Source: Phytophthora hibernalis (lineage: Eukaryota; Oomycota; Peronosporomycetes; Peronosporales; Peronosporaceae). From it: 64,000 nt of DNA. The notes beneath the pieces were generated by a model that searched no databases, was not told where the DNA came from, and worked only from the letters and a program-made list of their open reading frames with translations. Position numbers and translations under genes: made by a program. This document shows positions 21,642 through 31,413 of the stretch, one piece after another; position 1 is the stretch's first letter, and every line of letters starts with the position of its first letter. The stretch spans positions 62,001 to 126,000 of the forward strand of contig JAAKBF010000019.1 in the NCBI GenBank assembly GCA_012656075.1, given 5' to 3'.

Positions 21642-22201
21642 ATGGACGAGCTCCGGCCGGCGGACCCTGCACCGCAGTCTTTGCCGAATTCTTCGATTGA
21701 CACCACCAGTGTGCCGCTGTCAACGCCTCTACGAACTCCGACATCAAGTCTGCCACCAAGCAGTCGAGAACGGTCCACACACAAGCGCAAGCAGTGGGGA
21801 ACGTACAGTCCGTCTCCTCGCGAAACACCAACGCCACATAGCATTAGGACGACAAGTCGTCCTAGTCGTCCTAGTGCTAAGCGAAAGAAGCGGGATGCTC
21901 AAGCAAGTCGGCTCATTGTGAGCAATGAGCGTGCTGACGGTCGGAGCATTGATCAAGGCCAAGCTTCTGCTGCCCAGCCACCTACTTGGAAACACCACCT
22001 GCCCATCTTTTCTGCATGCAGCGACAGCATCGACCAGAACTTTGGCGGTTTGTCAGGCTTGCTGCCGCGCGGAAGTTTTGGCATTTGTCGACAAACTTTA
22101 ATAAGAACAACAGCAGACATCTGATCGGACGTGACAACAAAGGCGAGGTACATCCGCTCAAGAGCAGCGCTGAAAAATATCTGGTGACACCGAAACGATA
22201 G
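21642..22201 (+). CDS. Unknown Ser/Pro-rich basic protein
   Basis: The start is the ATG at 21642 (MDELRPADPAPQSLP). The N-terminal half is rich in Ser, Thr, Pro and Arg, with a likely nuclear localisation signal (AKRKKR). Near 22077 one T appears to be missing from a T-run; the other frame then gives FWHLSTNFNKNNSRHLIG, then KGEVHPLKSSAEKYL and a stop at 22201, about 186 residues in all. I do not recognise the family. A 20-bp palindrome (TAGGACGACAAGTCGTCCTA, 21845-21864) lies inside the coding region and is followed by a direct repeat of its half. If the one-base loss is real rather than an assembly error, the protein ends at 22124. Confidence 0.45.
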
Positions 22202-22207
22202 CACTAT

Positions 22208-22922
22208 TCAAGTCATAATATACATTTGTTGCTTGCATTCACATTGCCAGCATGTGTCGCCGAATTTGTTGGAAAATATCGACGCGAAGGGAAAGTAACA
22301 ACGCGGTGCAGGTCTTGCACCTAGGGAAAGCAACTGGTGCTGACGAACCTGCTGCTTCTTCGCGGCGGCTGGTTTGGTCTTGGCCGTCTCGTTCGAGTCG
22401 TTCTTGTGAGGCTCTTCTTGACTGGCAGTTGGCGCCGGCTCCTGCTCCACGGTCTACGTGGTCGAAATTACGGTGCTGTGTCGTCGGGCACTACTCATGC
22501 GCAGGATGGCAAGCCCCGGGAGATGTCTTCGTCATCCAGGAGTCTGGGTGCCATTGACATCTCACTGCCCACGTCGAACAGGAAACGCGAGCGGCTCATG
22601 AGGTCCCTCATGTTCGCGAACTTCACCATGGACTGCTCCAGCTACGACATGCAGACCGGGCATCAGGTTAGGTATCGAGAAAATCGAGCAAACTGATCCC
22701 GAGGTGCTCTCCACGGCGGCGAACGCCAGCAGACGCTCCAGGTAGGATGATACCTACGAGTGAGCTCGCTTGACCAGTCCGCGCAGATCCGAGCTCTTGG
22801 TCTTCTTGCTTGGCCTGTGGTGCTGCTGTGTTAATCCTTTCCGCTTCTCCCTGAGTTGCTGTCGCCCCTGGCCCAGAGTCTTCTGCTTGTCCGAGCCCGC
22901 CCCTGTTGTTGTTTGAGCTCAT
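22208..22922 (-). CDS. Possible small multi-exon gene, unknown
   Basis: Three stretches look coding on the minus strand, but I could not join them with certainty. They are MSSNNNRGGLGQAEDSGPGA... from the ATG at 22922; a middle piece (SMVKFANMRDLMSRSRFLFD, 22575-22645); and a hydrophilic end (EQEPAPTASQEEPHKNDSNE, from 22450). Candidate GT...AG introns lie between them. The product would be hydrophilic with Gln, Glu and Ser/Thr-rich segments. No domain is recognised. The gene is convergent with the unknown gene upstream. Boundaries are approximate. Confidence 0.3.
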
Positions 22923-23289
22923 AGATGAAGCTTGACCAGAGCGCTTTCAACGACGCGACAGCTCAAATTTAGGTGGGCCACATCTAAACTTTACTGCAGG
23001 AGTTAAAGTTTTGTGCAAACGTTTACAAGCTTTAGAGGTTTGTGCGAAACGTTGAATCGAAACAGCGGACGTGACCGCTGGACCAGCGGTCTCGAGAATC
23101 GAAACCACTTGGATTCTGCGGATCCATCGCCGAAAAGAGGTTGCAAGTGATCTCCTTCACCATCGCACGAGTCTGCAAGCCGCCGCATGTTGGGGTTCGC
23201 AGTCTTGAATCTCGCACTGACAACGTGGAGAAGCACCTTGTTTACCTATCGATGGGCCGCGCAGCGCCCGTCGAGCCCCCATGCATGTA
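22923..23289. other. Intergenic, left flank of transposon
   Basis: No gene is recognised. It ends in the TA dinucleotide (23288-23289) that forms the target-site duplication of the Tc1-type element. Confidence 0.4.
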
Positions 23290-23405
23290 CAGTGTGGGCG
23301 GAAATTATACTGCCACCCAGTTTTCCTGCGATATTTCAACCAATAATGAGCTTCAAAACGCAACGCTTAGACCAATGAAAAGGCCACAACAAAACAAAGC
23401 GAATG
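23290..23405 (+). repeat. Left terminal inverted repeat, 116 bp
   Basis: It begins CAGTGTGGGCGGAAATTATA and continues with TGCCACCCAGTTTTCC. It pairs with 24748-24863 in reverse complement with only a few mismatches. Confidence 0.85.
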
Positions 23406-23474
23406 GCGGTTCTCGTGCTTGATTTCAATGAAAACTTGCTGCGTTTTCGTCAGAAATGTCAACTTCAACACGTA

Positions 23475-23495
23475 CGGCGATAACTATACCGCCAC
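23475..23495 (+). repeat. Internal direct repeat of left transposon end
   Basis: The sequence resembles the outer end motif (CGGAAATTATACTGCCACC) in the same orientation, 185 bp inward. It is likely the inner transposase-binding site. Confidence 0.7.
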
Positions 23496-23498
23496 TAG

Positions 23499-24528
23499 TT
23501 ATTTATTGCCGTTTGTGGTGCCCTGGGTGTCCTGAGAGCCAGCTAGTACTTTTCTTTGCTCCTGAAGCTCCAACACAGCGACGCACCTCTTAGGCATTGA
23601 ATCAAGCAGCTTAATCATGTACGCAGACTTGATTTCTTCCCAGCATGTCTTGATAGTCGCTATCAGAGCGTCTCGAGTCTCAAACTGACGCCCATTCGCG
23701 TATACGGCCCGTGCAAGCACGCCCCACATGTTCTCTATCGGATTTAGGTCCGGTGATTTCGCTGGCCACTCCATCACCGTCACATTTTCTTCCTCAAGGA
23801 AGCCCTTAGTGGCCCGGATGAGTGAATGGATGCATTGCCCTGCTGGAAAATGCACTCTCGACCGTAGACACGATCCAATAACGGCAGCAAATACTCCGAC
23901 AATGTGTAGATGTAACACTCGCTGTTCTGCTAGCCTTCCAGAATCACCAACTCACTTTTTCCCTTGGCACAAAATGCACCCCACACCATCACGCTTCCTC
24001 CTCCGTTTTGGCGACGAGTAGATCTGCGGTTCGAACCTCAAATCGTGCCAGTAGAACTGTAGGCCGTCAGGGCCATCTAAGTTGAACTTCTTCTCATCTG
24101 AAAAGACGACCTGAGACCACTTTGCAGCGTCCCAGGTCACCTTCTCACGCGCCCACTTGAGGCGATTTTCCTTGTAAGCACGGGAGTCGCCATACGTTTC
24201 TCGTACTTGAACTCTGGGCTCTTGTGAAGCAGCTCTCGGATTCGGCGAGCGCTAATTGGGCAATTCCAGTTGCTTTTGAAGCTTTGGGGCGCTCAAACGG
24301 CCCTTCGAAGCCTCTCGAAACAACCGCCGCTTGGCCGTGACGGTAAGCTTCGGCGGCCGCCCGGACCGTTTGTTGGTGGTGTAGGCGTTCGGGTCGGCGA
24401 GAAAAAATCGTGCACAAGCAGTCTAGAACGCTTTAGAGTCCTCGAAATAGCTCGCTCGCTCAAGCCGCACTTGCGGAGAGCTCCAATTTCCCCTTCTCCT
24501 TCTCAGTCAGTGACCGACCTCTCGGCAT
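23499..24528 (-). pseudogene. Tc1/mariner transposase, frame-broken and catalytically altered
   Basis: The start is the ATG at 24528 (MPRGRSLTEKEKG). The order is a Tc3-type helix-turn-helix (RKCGLSERAISRTLKRS), a second DNA-binding part (SGRPPKLTVTAKRRL), the first catalytic Asp in VVFSDEKKFNLDGPDG, then SSPKR, the second motif, and the third in WPAKSPDLNPIENMWG, ending at 23499. The second motif reads FQQGNASIH where the family has FQQDNA, so the second catalytic Asp is Gly. Reading requires several frame changes (near 24490, 24400, 24250 and 23950), and at least one stop falls in the middle part. Even with the frames ignored, the missing Asp predicts no cleavage activity. It would still possibly bind its ends if expressed. 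Confidence 0.85.
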
Positions 24529-24652
24529 GCAGAACACCACTAATTCTATCAACCTTAAAGCATACGACACACGCATAGATCCGTTAGTACACAGTCTGCA
24601 ACATATCTGAAGCTTAGTGGATAACTACGCGGCTAACCTGCTGAAAGGCGGG

Positions 24653-24673
24653 GTGGCAGTATAGTAATCGCCG
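24653..24673 (-). repeat. Internal direct repeat of right transposon end
   Basis: This is the counterpart of 23475-23495, 190 bp inward from the right end, in the same orientation as the right outer end. Confidence 0.7.
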
Positions 24674-24747
24674 CCTAGAGCAGTGGCCGCGGCACTCTTT
24701 CTGCTGTTGACAAAGCTGCGGAACGCTGAATGGCGTCAAACGACCGT

Positions 24748-24863
24748 CATTCGCTTTGTTTTGTTGTGGCCTTTTCATTGGTCTAAGCGTTGCGTTTTGA
24801 AGCTCATTATTGGTTGAAATATCGCGGGAAAACTGGGTGGCAGTACAATTTCCGCCAGCACTG
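24748..24863 (-). repeat. Right terminal inverted repeat, 116 bp
   Basis: Read on the minus strand it begins CAGTGCTGGCGGAAATTGTA and matches the left repeat through its full length. Confidence 0.85.
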
Positions 24864-24865
24864 TA

Positions 24866-25515
24866 GCCACGGTTTTTCGGCAAGCAGGAATGCTTCTCGC
24901 CGGCAGCATTTGAGAAAGCGACACGCCTTGCAACGCTCGACTCGTATTAATAGTGAACAGCACGAGATAAAGCGGCACGTCTTGCAACGATCGTCTCGTG
25001 TGAACTCAGTTCACTGAACTGGGCAGCAACGATGGCCTCCTTCGCTGGAGTGCAACGGACTGTCTCTGTAGTACCAAATCAGGTTCGAACCGGATACATA
25101 CTGTACGAGCAGCTCAAAAGCTTCTCTCAAAGCTTCTCACCGAAGCGGCGCCACTGCCTTCGCGCGCGAGGATCCGCTGCGAGGATATGGATATGGAAGC
25201 CTGGACGGCAAAGTCCCCATTAGACGCAGCGTCTTTCGGAGTCAAAGTCTCCATTTGCGCCGATGCAAAAGAGATTTATCGAGTCGGGACGGCGCATCAT
25301 CAGAAGGGTGTACCGGTACATGTAACTTCAAACTCGCGTTTGACTTGGTCTCACTATTAGGTATTAAGGGGTGCTCGTCGGCGAGAGACGAGGACCAATG
25401 GCTTCTCGTCTCGGGTTTCAGTGCGCTTTCTTCTTTGAGGAGTCAGACCAGAGATCATCTCGCCGCCACTGGCTCCGCTGCAGTTAAGATCGAGCGCGGT
25501 AGCACGCAGCAACTC
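24866..25515. other. Promoter region of the MYB gene, with a direct repeat
   Basis: An imperfect direct repeat of about 28 bp (gcgacacgccttgcaacgct... at 24917 and gcggcacgtcttgcaacgat... at 24971) and a palindrome CAGTTCACTGAACTG (25006-25020) lie next to the transposon. A TACCGGTACATGTA motif is at 25311-25324, about 190 bp upstream of the MYB start codon. The open frame upstream of 25516 has no recognisable content. Confidence 0.45.
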
Positions 25516-27535
25516 ATGGCGTCGGCGCAGTCGCACCCGACCGCATCCGCGACGCCCACCAAGGCCAAGCCCTCGCTCACGTCCGCCAAGACCTCCAAGA
25601 AGCGCAAGGCCAGCGACGCGCCCGCCGCCTTCCGCGCCTCCGCCGCCGCGCGAGACGCCGCGGGAGTCTCGGCGCGCTGCTCGCTGTGCGGCTTCGGGGC
25701 CTCGACGCTGGATCACTTGCTGACTCATGTGCGCGAGTCGCACGACCAGGCGACGCCCCAGATGGGTACGTCCAGCCGGTCACATCTCGATGAGTCGCGT
25801 CGACTGACAGTTCCCCATTTTGCATTGTTTTGTGCAGCACTCCCGCTGAAGGTGGCGCAGATGGTGATGCGGCGCGCGTTGGATCAGGCCGCGCTGGGAG
25901 GCGCCACCAGCGCGTGGCTCGCAGCCATGCAGCAGCAGTTCAGCACGGCCGCAGAGATGGCGGCGGCGCTCGAGCGGAGTGACGCGCACGGCGTCGCGGA
26001 GGCCATCCGCAAGCTACATGGCATGGCACAGACCGTAGATGAAAAGGCGCTGTTGACCACGCTGCAAGAGGCCTCGCAGATCTTGCAACAGCCGCCGCCG
26101 TCGGTGGACGCCGCACCTGTTCCTGTTGTGACTATAAAGCAAGAAGTGCCGGCGCCTCCACTGAAGGGGAAAGATTCCAGCATCCACGAGGCGGAGGCGG
26201 CGCAGGCACTTACGGGACTGCGCGCTACGGTGTCAAGCGCAACGACCACAGTGACGACAACTTCGTCTGTACTTACGCCTTCGTCCGCGCGTCCACCAGC
26301 TGTACCCAAGTCGGCCCCTCAAGCCTCGTTCCCTTCGTTCCCACCGCTGTCAATTACAGCCCCGCAGCCGCCGTTGGGTAGCCCCACTTTCATCCGCCAG
26401 AGCTCTTCACCCCTGGTTCAGCGCGGTCGCCAACCACTCCTTCATCACTACCCAGTCTCTTTGCGCGGAGGCTGTTGGCGCCACTGGCATCTCCATCTAG
26501 CGTGACAGACCCCGACGACCGTTTGATGCAAGGTGTGGCTGGAATGAGGTACCAGAATCCCATGATCGTCACGGATCAACGCAACGCAATGAGCTCCGCC
26601 ATTCGACAGGATACGTCCCCGGCGTCCCTCACACCCGTGTACTATTCGTCGTTCCCGCTCTCGTCGAATAATGCCGGCGTGAACGGTTGTGCCAGTACCA
26701 ATCGGCGAACCTCGGCTTCTCCGGTCAAGCGCAAAAGCATCACGTCGAAGCAACTGAGTGTTAAATGTGGCGCAGAAGTTGCTGCAGCTCGCGCGGCTGC
26801 GTCCACGGCAGCGGCGGAGGCTTCTGGCCAACTAGGACCGCTGGGACCAGTTTCGGTGCCCCCAGGCACACCCACCACCCTGCAACGCGCAAAGCTACTC
26901 CTCGTCGGTGGACCAAGGAAGAAGACGACGCACTGCGCACTGCTGTAGAGAACCACCGCGAAAAAACTGGAAGGCAATCGCCGCTCAAGTTCCTGGGCGG
27001 AACCACACGCAGTGCCTTCAGCGGTGGACGAAAGTGCTGGCTCCAGGTCTCGTGAAGGGCCACTGGTCTCCGCACGAGGACGATCAGCTGCGGCGTCTCG
27101 TGGCTACAGAGCAGAAGAACTGGGGTGATGTAGCCGCCAAAATCCCCGGCCGCACGTCGAAGCAATGCCGGGAGCGGTGGCATAACCGCGGATCCACATA
27201 TCGTGCGCGGGGCGTACACACCGGAGGAAGACCGCCTAATCCTGGAGGCACAGGCACGGCTGGGCAACCGCTGGTCAGTTATCGCTGCCATGCTGCCAGG
27301 GAGGACAGAAGACGCCGTCAAGATTCGCTGGAAGTCGCACTGCCGCGTGTGGCGCGCGCGCAAGTACCTACGCAAGAACCCCAACAGCGACGTGGACATG
27401 CTGAGCGAGCCGGCCCAGACGCCACGGACGCCGTTGGTGCCTCCCACCGGAGACTTCAAATGGCCCGTGACCCTGCCGGGCATGGTAACAGACGAGCAAG
27501 AGTCTTCCATGAGCGTCGAGGTGGACGGGGAGTAA
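25516..27535 (+). CDS. C2H2 zinc finger + three-repeat MYB transcription factor
   Basis: From the ATG at 25516 (MASAQSHPTASATP), a basic region (KKRKASD) precedes one C2H2 finger (CSLCGFGASTLDHLLTHVRESH pattern, C-x2-C-x12-H-x4-H). An intron of 72 nt (25766-25837) follows. Next come a helical region, a long Ser/Pro/Ala-rich linker, and three MYB repeats at about 26905-27380. R1 is RWTKEEDDALRTAVENHREK; R2 is HWSPHEDDQLRRLVA with KQCRERWHN; R3 is AYTPEEDRLILEAQARLG with AVKIRWKSH. Tryptophan spacing is that of c-Myb-like 3R-MYB proteins, which regulate cell-cycle genes in several lineages. Four single-position frame breaks must be bridged (near 26412, 26890, 26963 and 27190), two of them in homopolymers. 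The product is about 640 residues and nuclear. Confidence 0.78.
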
Positions 27536-27587
27536 AACGCTATGTGGACGTAATTCAAATATGAACCTGTACTGTACCTACTATGCG

Positions 27588-27686
27588 ACGTTATTTCGTT
27601 TAACAAAAAACAATTTGGTGTGAATTTCAGCTAGTTTTAACATTATTTCGTTTTACAAACAATTTGGTTTGATTTTCAGCGTGTTT
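27588..27686. repeat. Imperfect tandem duplication
   Basis: Two A/T-rich copies carry the shared words ATTTCGTTT, ACAATTTGGT and TTTCAGC. They lie just downstream of the MYB stop codon. They may result from local slippage or be a duplicated 3' UTR element. Confidence 0.6.
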
Positions 27687-27699
27687 TATTAATAACACG
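27680..27699. terminator. Inverted repeat, possible 3'-end hairpin
   Basis: CGTGTT and AACACG flank an 8-bp A/T loop. A role in transcript ending is only a guess. Confidence 0.25.
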
Positions 27700-27891
27700 G
27701 CTGAATTTTATCCAATTGGATCCATCCTATCATCGGAGCCTCACACTTTGACAGGTAATGGCCATGAAGCCGCAGCAGGTGCGTAGCCCTTCCTAGTGCA
27801 GGCGATTGCGGCTCAGCGGCATCCCTCGGACACCCAATATTGCAATCTCTGACGTCTCCTCTTCCAATCCTTGCTACTATCTTCTCTCCTA

Positions 27892-29774
27892 ATGAAGACC
27901 TCATCGCTGGAGCTCGCCCTGCAGCCGACGTACCTCGACAGCTCCTCGGACAGCGCGAGCCTCGTCGTTCTTCGCGAAACTGGCGTCTCTGTTGCCGAAT
28001 TCTCTGTCTCGGATAACGACGGATCGGTGGTGGACGTGGCTAGCGACGTAGCGCTGCAAAACGAGCACTCGAGTGCCGCGGACGCCGTCTACAGCATTGT
28101 CAAAGGCCGCGTGTATCTGGACGTGCGCGACTCGGCCGATTGCTGGGTTCGCTGCACTTTGACCGAAGGCATGAGGGTGACGCTAAGCTCGCGTACGCTG
28201 CGTCGTTTCGTGCCTGTTACGAGCAACGCTGTGCAGCTGCTGGAGAGCAACAATGGAGCCCGGGTTCTCACCGCTCGCTACACTCGTCCAACGGACGCTG
28301 CAAGCCACTCCGCCCTGGTGAATGCGAACGAGTCTCGCGAGCTCGTGTGCGAGCTGTGTCGTCTGTACTACAGCACGGAGTGGATGACGGGCACGGGCGG
28401 GGCCATGAGTCTGCGTCACGGTGAACGCATCTACGTGACCCCATCAGGTGTCCCCAAGGAGCGTCTGCAGCCGGAGGACCTATACGTGCTGGATATGGAC
28501 GGCGGCGTTCTCTCCAGCCCGAAGCCGAAGTTTGGTAAGAAAAGCCCCAAACTCTCGGACTGCGCGCCGCTGTTCCTCAACGCGCACAAGCTGCGCAAGG
28601 CTGCCGTAGTGCTACACAGCCATGGAATCACGTGCAACTTGGTAGCGGCACTCTGCGACGGTAAGAATGAGCTCCGCATCTCGCATCAGGAGATGATCAA
28701 GGGAATCACGGGCCACGGCTACGCGGACACGCTGGTCGTGCCTGTGATTGACAATGCGCCGAAGGAGTCGGCGCTCGCTGAGCCGATCGCCCGCACCATG
28801 GAAGCGTATCCCAACACGTCAGCCGTGCTGGTTCGTCGCCATGGTCTCTTCGTGTGGGGGACTCGTGGGAGGCTGCTAAGCGTCACGCTGAGTGCTTGCA
28901 CTACCTGTTTGAGACCGCTATCGAGATGCACAAGCTTAACCTTGACTACACCGTGCCCCCTGTGCCGGCATCCTCGAGCAATGGCACCTCCTTAAAGCGT
29001 GCGCGTGTGGATAAAACGGGTAACGAAGAGCTCAGTATGGCGGAGAAGCACAAGGTGGTCATGTTCGACATTGAAGGAACCACGACGCCGATCACTTTCG
29101 TGCATGATGTGCTGTTCCCGTACGTGACGAACAATGTTGGTCGCTTCCTCCAGCAGACGTGGGATCAGTCAGACACGCAGGCTGATGTAGCTGGTCTGGT
29201 AGCCCAGCGTAATCAGGACCTGGCCGATGGAGTGGACTCGCCTGCTGTGGATGAGCAGCAGGACAAGGAAAAGCTCGTTGAAGCCCTTGTCGCGTATGTT
29301 AAGTGGAACGTCAAGGCGGATCGCAAAATTGGCCCTCTCAAGCAGCTTCAGGGCCACATGTGGCTCCAGGGCTACGAAAACGGTGAGCTCAGGGCGCTGG
29401 TGTACGATGACGTGCCTCCGTGCTTTGACCGCCTGCGCGCCGGTGGAGTGCGTGTGGGCATTTACTCATCTGGCTCACGTCAGGCGCAGAAGCTGCTCTT
29501 CCAGTACTCCGACAAGGGCGATTTGCGCGAGTACCTGACCGTTTACTTCGACACAAAGATCGGCCACAAGCGCGAAGCTGGAAGCTACAAGGAAATCGTT
29601 CAAAGTCTTGGCGTGGACAGTGGAAAGGATGTGCTTTTCGTCACGGACGTGATCGAGGAGGCTCAGGCCGCTGAAGCTGCTGGACTCGACACCGTTTTGT
29701 CTGTACGCCCGGGCAACAAGCCGCTGCCGAAGTCCCACCACTTCCCTACGATTCGATCCTTTGCCGAGCTGTAA
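27892..29774 (+). CDS. ARD-like / MtnB / MtnC methionine-salvage fusion
   Basis: Three parts are fused. Residues about 10-135 resemble acireductone dioxygenase (a cupin): VYSIVKGRVYLDVRDS, WVRCTLTEGM, TLRRF. At least three of four metal ligands are not conserved (HxHxxxE reads HSSAAD; the last His in YHRF is Arg). Residues about 150-345 are MtnB, methylthioribulose-1-phosphate dehydratase: TGTGGAMSLRHGERIYVTPS, VVLHSHGITCN, and RHGLFVWG with class II aldolase zinc histidines. From about residue 385 on is MtnC, enolase-phosphatase E1, a HAD protein: VMFDIEGTTTPITFVHDVLF, YSSGSRQAQKLLF, LFVTDV. MtnB-MtnC fusions (DEP) are known in plants. One G is missing in a G-run at 28856-28860 (FVWG/DSWEAAKRHAE). 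Start ATG at 27892; cytosolic. Confidence 0.85.
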
Positions 29775-29898
29775 CGCTAACGAAATCGCTGCGCTAAACA
29801 CGATCGTGTTTTTGATTGCTGAAGTTTTGCGCTGATGCTACGAGTAGTCTATCGTCACAACTACCGCTGGGGATAATTTGAAAGTACATTCCTCGTGG

Positions 29899-31253
29899 TT
29901 AGCTCGAATCCTCGTCACTCGGGTCGTACTCAGGGTCCTGGTAGCTCTGTCCGTCTCCATCTGCTTCACGACCCCGTCGGCGTGCACTGGCGGCGCTGGC
30001 TTGGCGACATTTTGCCTGCAACAGCGTATGGCTGACAACACCAATGCGTAACTCGAAGTTCTTGATTTCCGCGGCGAGCGTCTTGAGCGCGTCCTTGATG
30101 TGCACTAGGGGCGATGTGTCCGTCATCTTGGCACCACGCTCGTCCATGACGCCCTTGGTTTCCTTCAACTGCTCCGTCGTCTCGGCGTACTCAGTGGTCA
30201 TGACGTTCACGCGGTCGCCTCCTGCCTTGCTAACCTCCGTAGCAGCCTGCAGCTTCTCTCTGAGCGCAGTGTACTCTTGCCGCAAGTGCTCGTACTGGTT
30301 GTTCAGCATCTTCTCCTTCGCCCCCATGCGCCCCGTAGCTTCCGTCAACTGCGTGCCCAACAACCGCAGCTGCGCGTTTGCACGAGGCAGCAGCGCATGC
30401 ATGATCGTTTCGTGCTCTCTCGAGCGCTCAATATGCGCATGCCACTCCTTACCCGCAGCTGCAGCCGCCGCGCTGCCCTTCACCTTAAGACGCGGTCCAA
30501 CGCGCTCCAGCTCCGTCTTCCACAGCAGCGGATCCACCGCGCTCATGATCATCTGCTGGAAACTCTGGTCCAGGTCGTGCTGGTCCTCCGCGGCCTTGCC
30601 ACTGCGCACCAGGTCGCTATACAGCTCTTCAGTGTCTTCTTCAACCCCAGGCAGTGCGCGGTCGTCATCGTCGTTGGCAGTGTCCACCTCGGCGTCCTCA
30701 TCGACCTCAGCCTCGTCCGCAAAGTCCTCTTTCGGGTACTGCGGTCGCGGCCAGTCGAACCGGCGAGCAGCGAGCGCCTGGTCGCAGATGAAGTCCAGCG
30801 CCGCGCACACGGCCTCTCCGTAGCCGAGCTTGAGCTTGGAGGCCGGGAAGTCGAGCGGGAAGCCCAGCGTCTTGAGTGTCAGGATGAGCTTGTTGACGCT
30901 TGTGTTGGGGTCGTCGTACTTGTCCACGACGAAGTCCTGGCCGCAGCTCTTGAGCAGAAACGTCACGAGGTCCAGGAAGCTCTTGAACTGTGCGCTGGCG
31001 TTGGTGCCGGCGCTCATGACGGCGAACTGCGTCTCGCTCAAGGGCACGAAGCTCTTCTTCTTGCCCAAGTCGCGCTCGTACTGCAGCACGCGCAGCTTCT
31101 CCAGCACGTTGCCCATGAGCGTTACGCTCACGTCCTGAACAGCAAAACACAGTCAGCAACAAGACGCAACCAATATAAATACATAAGAGCGAGTCCTACG
31201 TCGCGAGGAACCGATTGCTCCGACGAGCCGGGAGCGTCTCCATCGTCCGCCAT
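29899..31253 (-). CDS. IFT57: Intraflagellar transport protein IFT57
   Basis: This is a component of IFT complex B that helps build and maintain cilia. Exon 1 (31253-31200) encodes MADDGDAPGSSEQSVPRD. An intron of 65 nt (31135-31199) leads to exon 2, which runs without a break to 29899. Family landmarks are the N-terminal calponin-homology-like part (GKKKSFVPLSETQFAV, LVTFLLKSCGQDF, KYDDPNTSVNKLILTLKTL), then PLDFPASKLKLGYGEAVC, RRFDWPRPQYPKED and an acidic linker. A long coiled coil follows (about 180 residues, LRLLGTQLTEATGRMG, LREKLQAATE), with an acidic tail (YDPSDEDSS). About 425 residues, normal for the family. It is divergent from the psq-HTH gene, whose start codon is only 160 bp away. 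Confidence 0.9.
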
Positions 31254-31413
31254 AACTTCAAATTGCTACTGCGTCGCTTCAAGATCGTTTGTAAAGAGCA
31301 CCCTGTAGCCATACTGTATAGATGTAATTTTATTTATATGTAGGAGCAAACTGTAGCCATGCTGTTAAGTTGTCACTTGCCTTCGAGCCCATCAATTAGT
31401 CCATCCTGAGTTG
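31254..31413. promoter_or_regulatory. Short divergent promoter IFT57 / psq-HTH gene
   Basis: Only 160 bp separate the two start codons, so both promoters must overlap here. The region is A/T-rich (TTTTATTTATATG near 31330). Confidence 0.5.

Larger units (their letters stand above)
23290..24863. mobile_element. Tc1/mariner-type element with IR/DR ends, inactive
   Basis: This is a complete element of 1,574 bp. It is bounded by TA on each side (23288-23289 and 24864-24865), the usual duplicated target of this superfamily. Both ends start CAGTG and then YKGGCGGAAATT; the 116-bp terminal inverted repeats (23290-23405 and 24748-24863) are nearly identical. About 185-190 bp inside each end is a second copy of the end motif (CGGCGATAACTATACCGCCAC at 23475 and its partner at 24653). 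This is the IR/DR arrangement known from Sleeping Beauty-like elements. The single gene inside (minus strand) is broken and lacks one catalytic residue. Confidence 0.88.
27536..27891. other. Intergenic, tandem duplication and hairpin
   Basis: It contains an imperfect tandem duplication of about 45-50 bp (27588-27686) and an inverted repeat. No gene is seen. Confidence 0.45.

Noticed and set aside
24031..24060. GGTTCGAACC, which looks like a tRNA T-arm
   Set aside because: It lies inside the transposase gene and no acceptor or anticodon stem can be formed around it.
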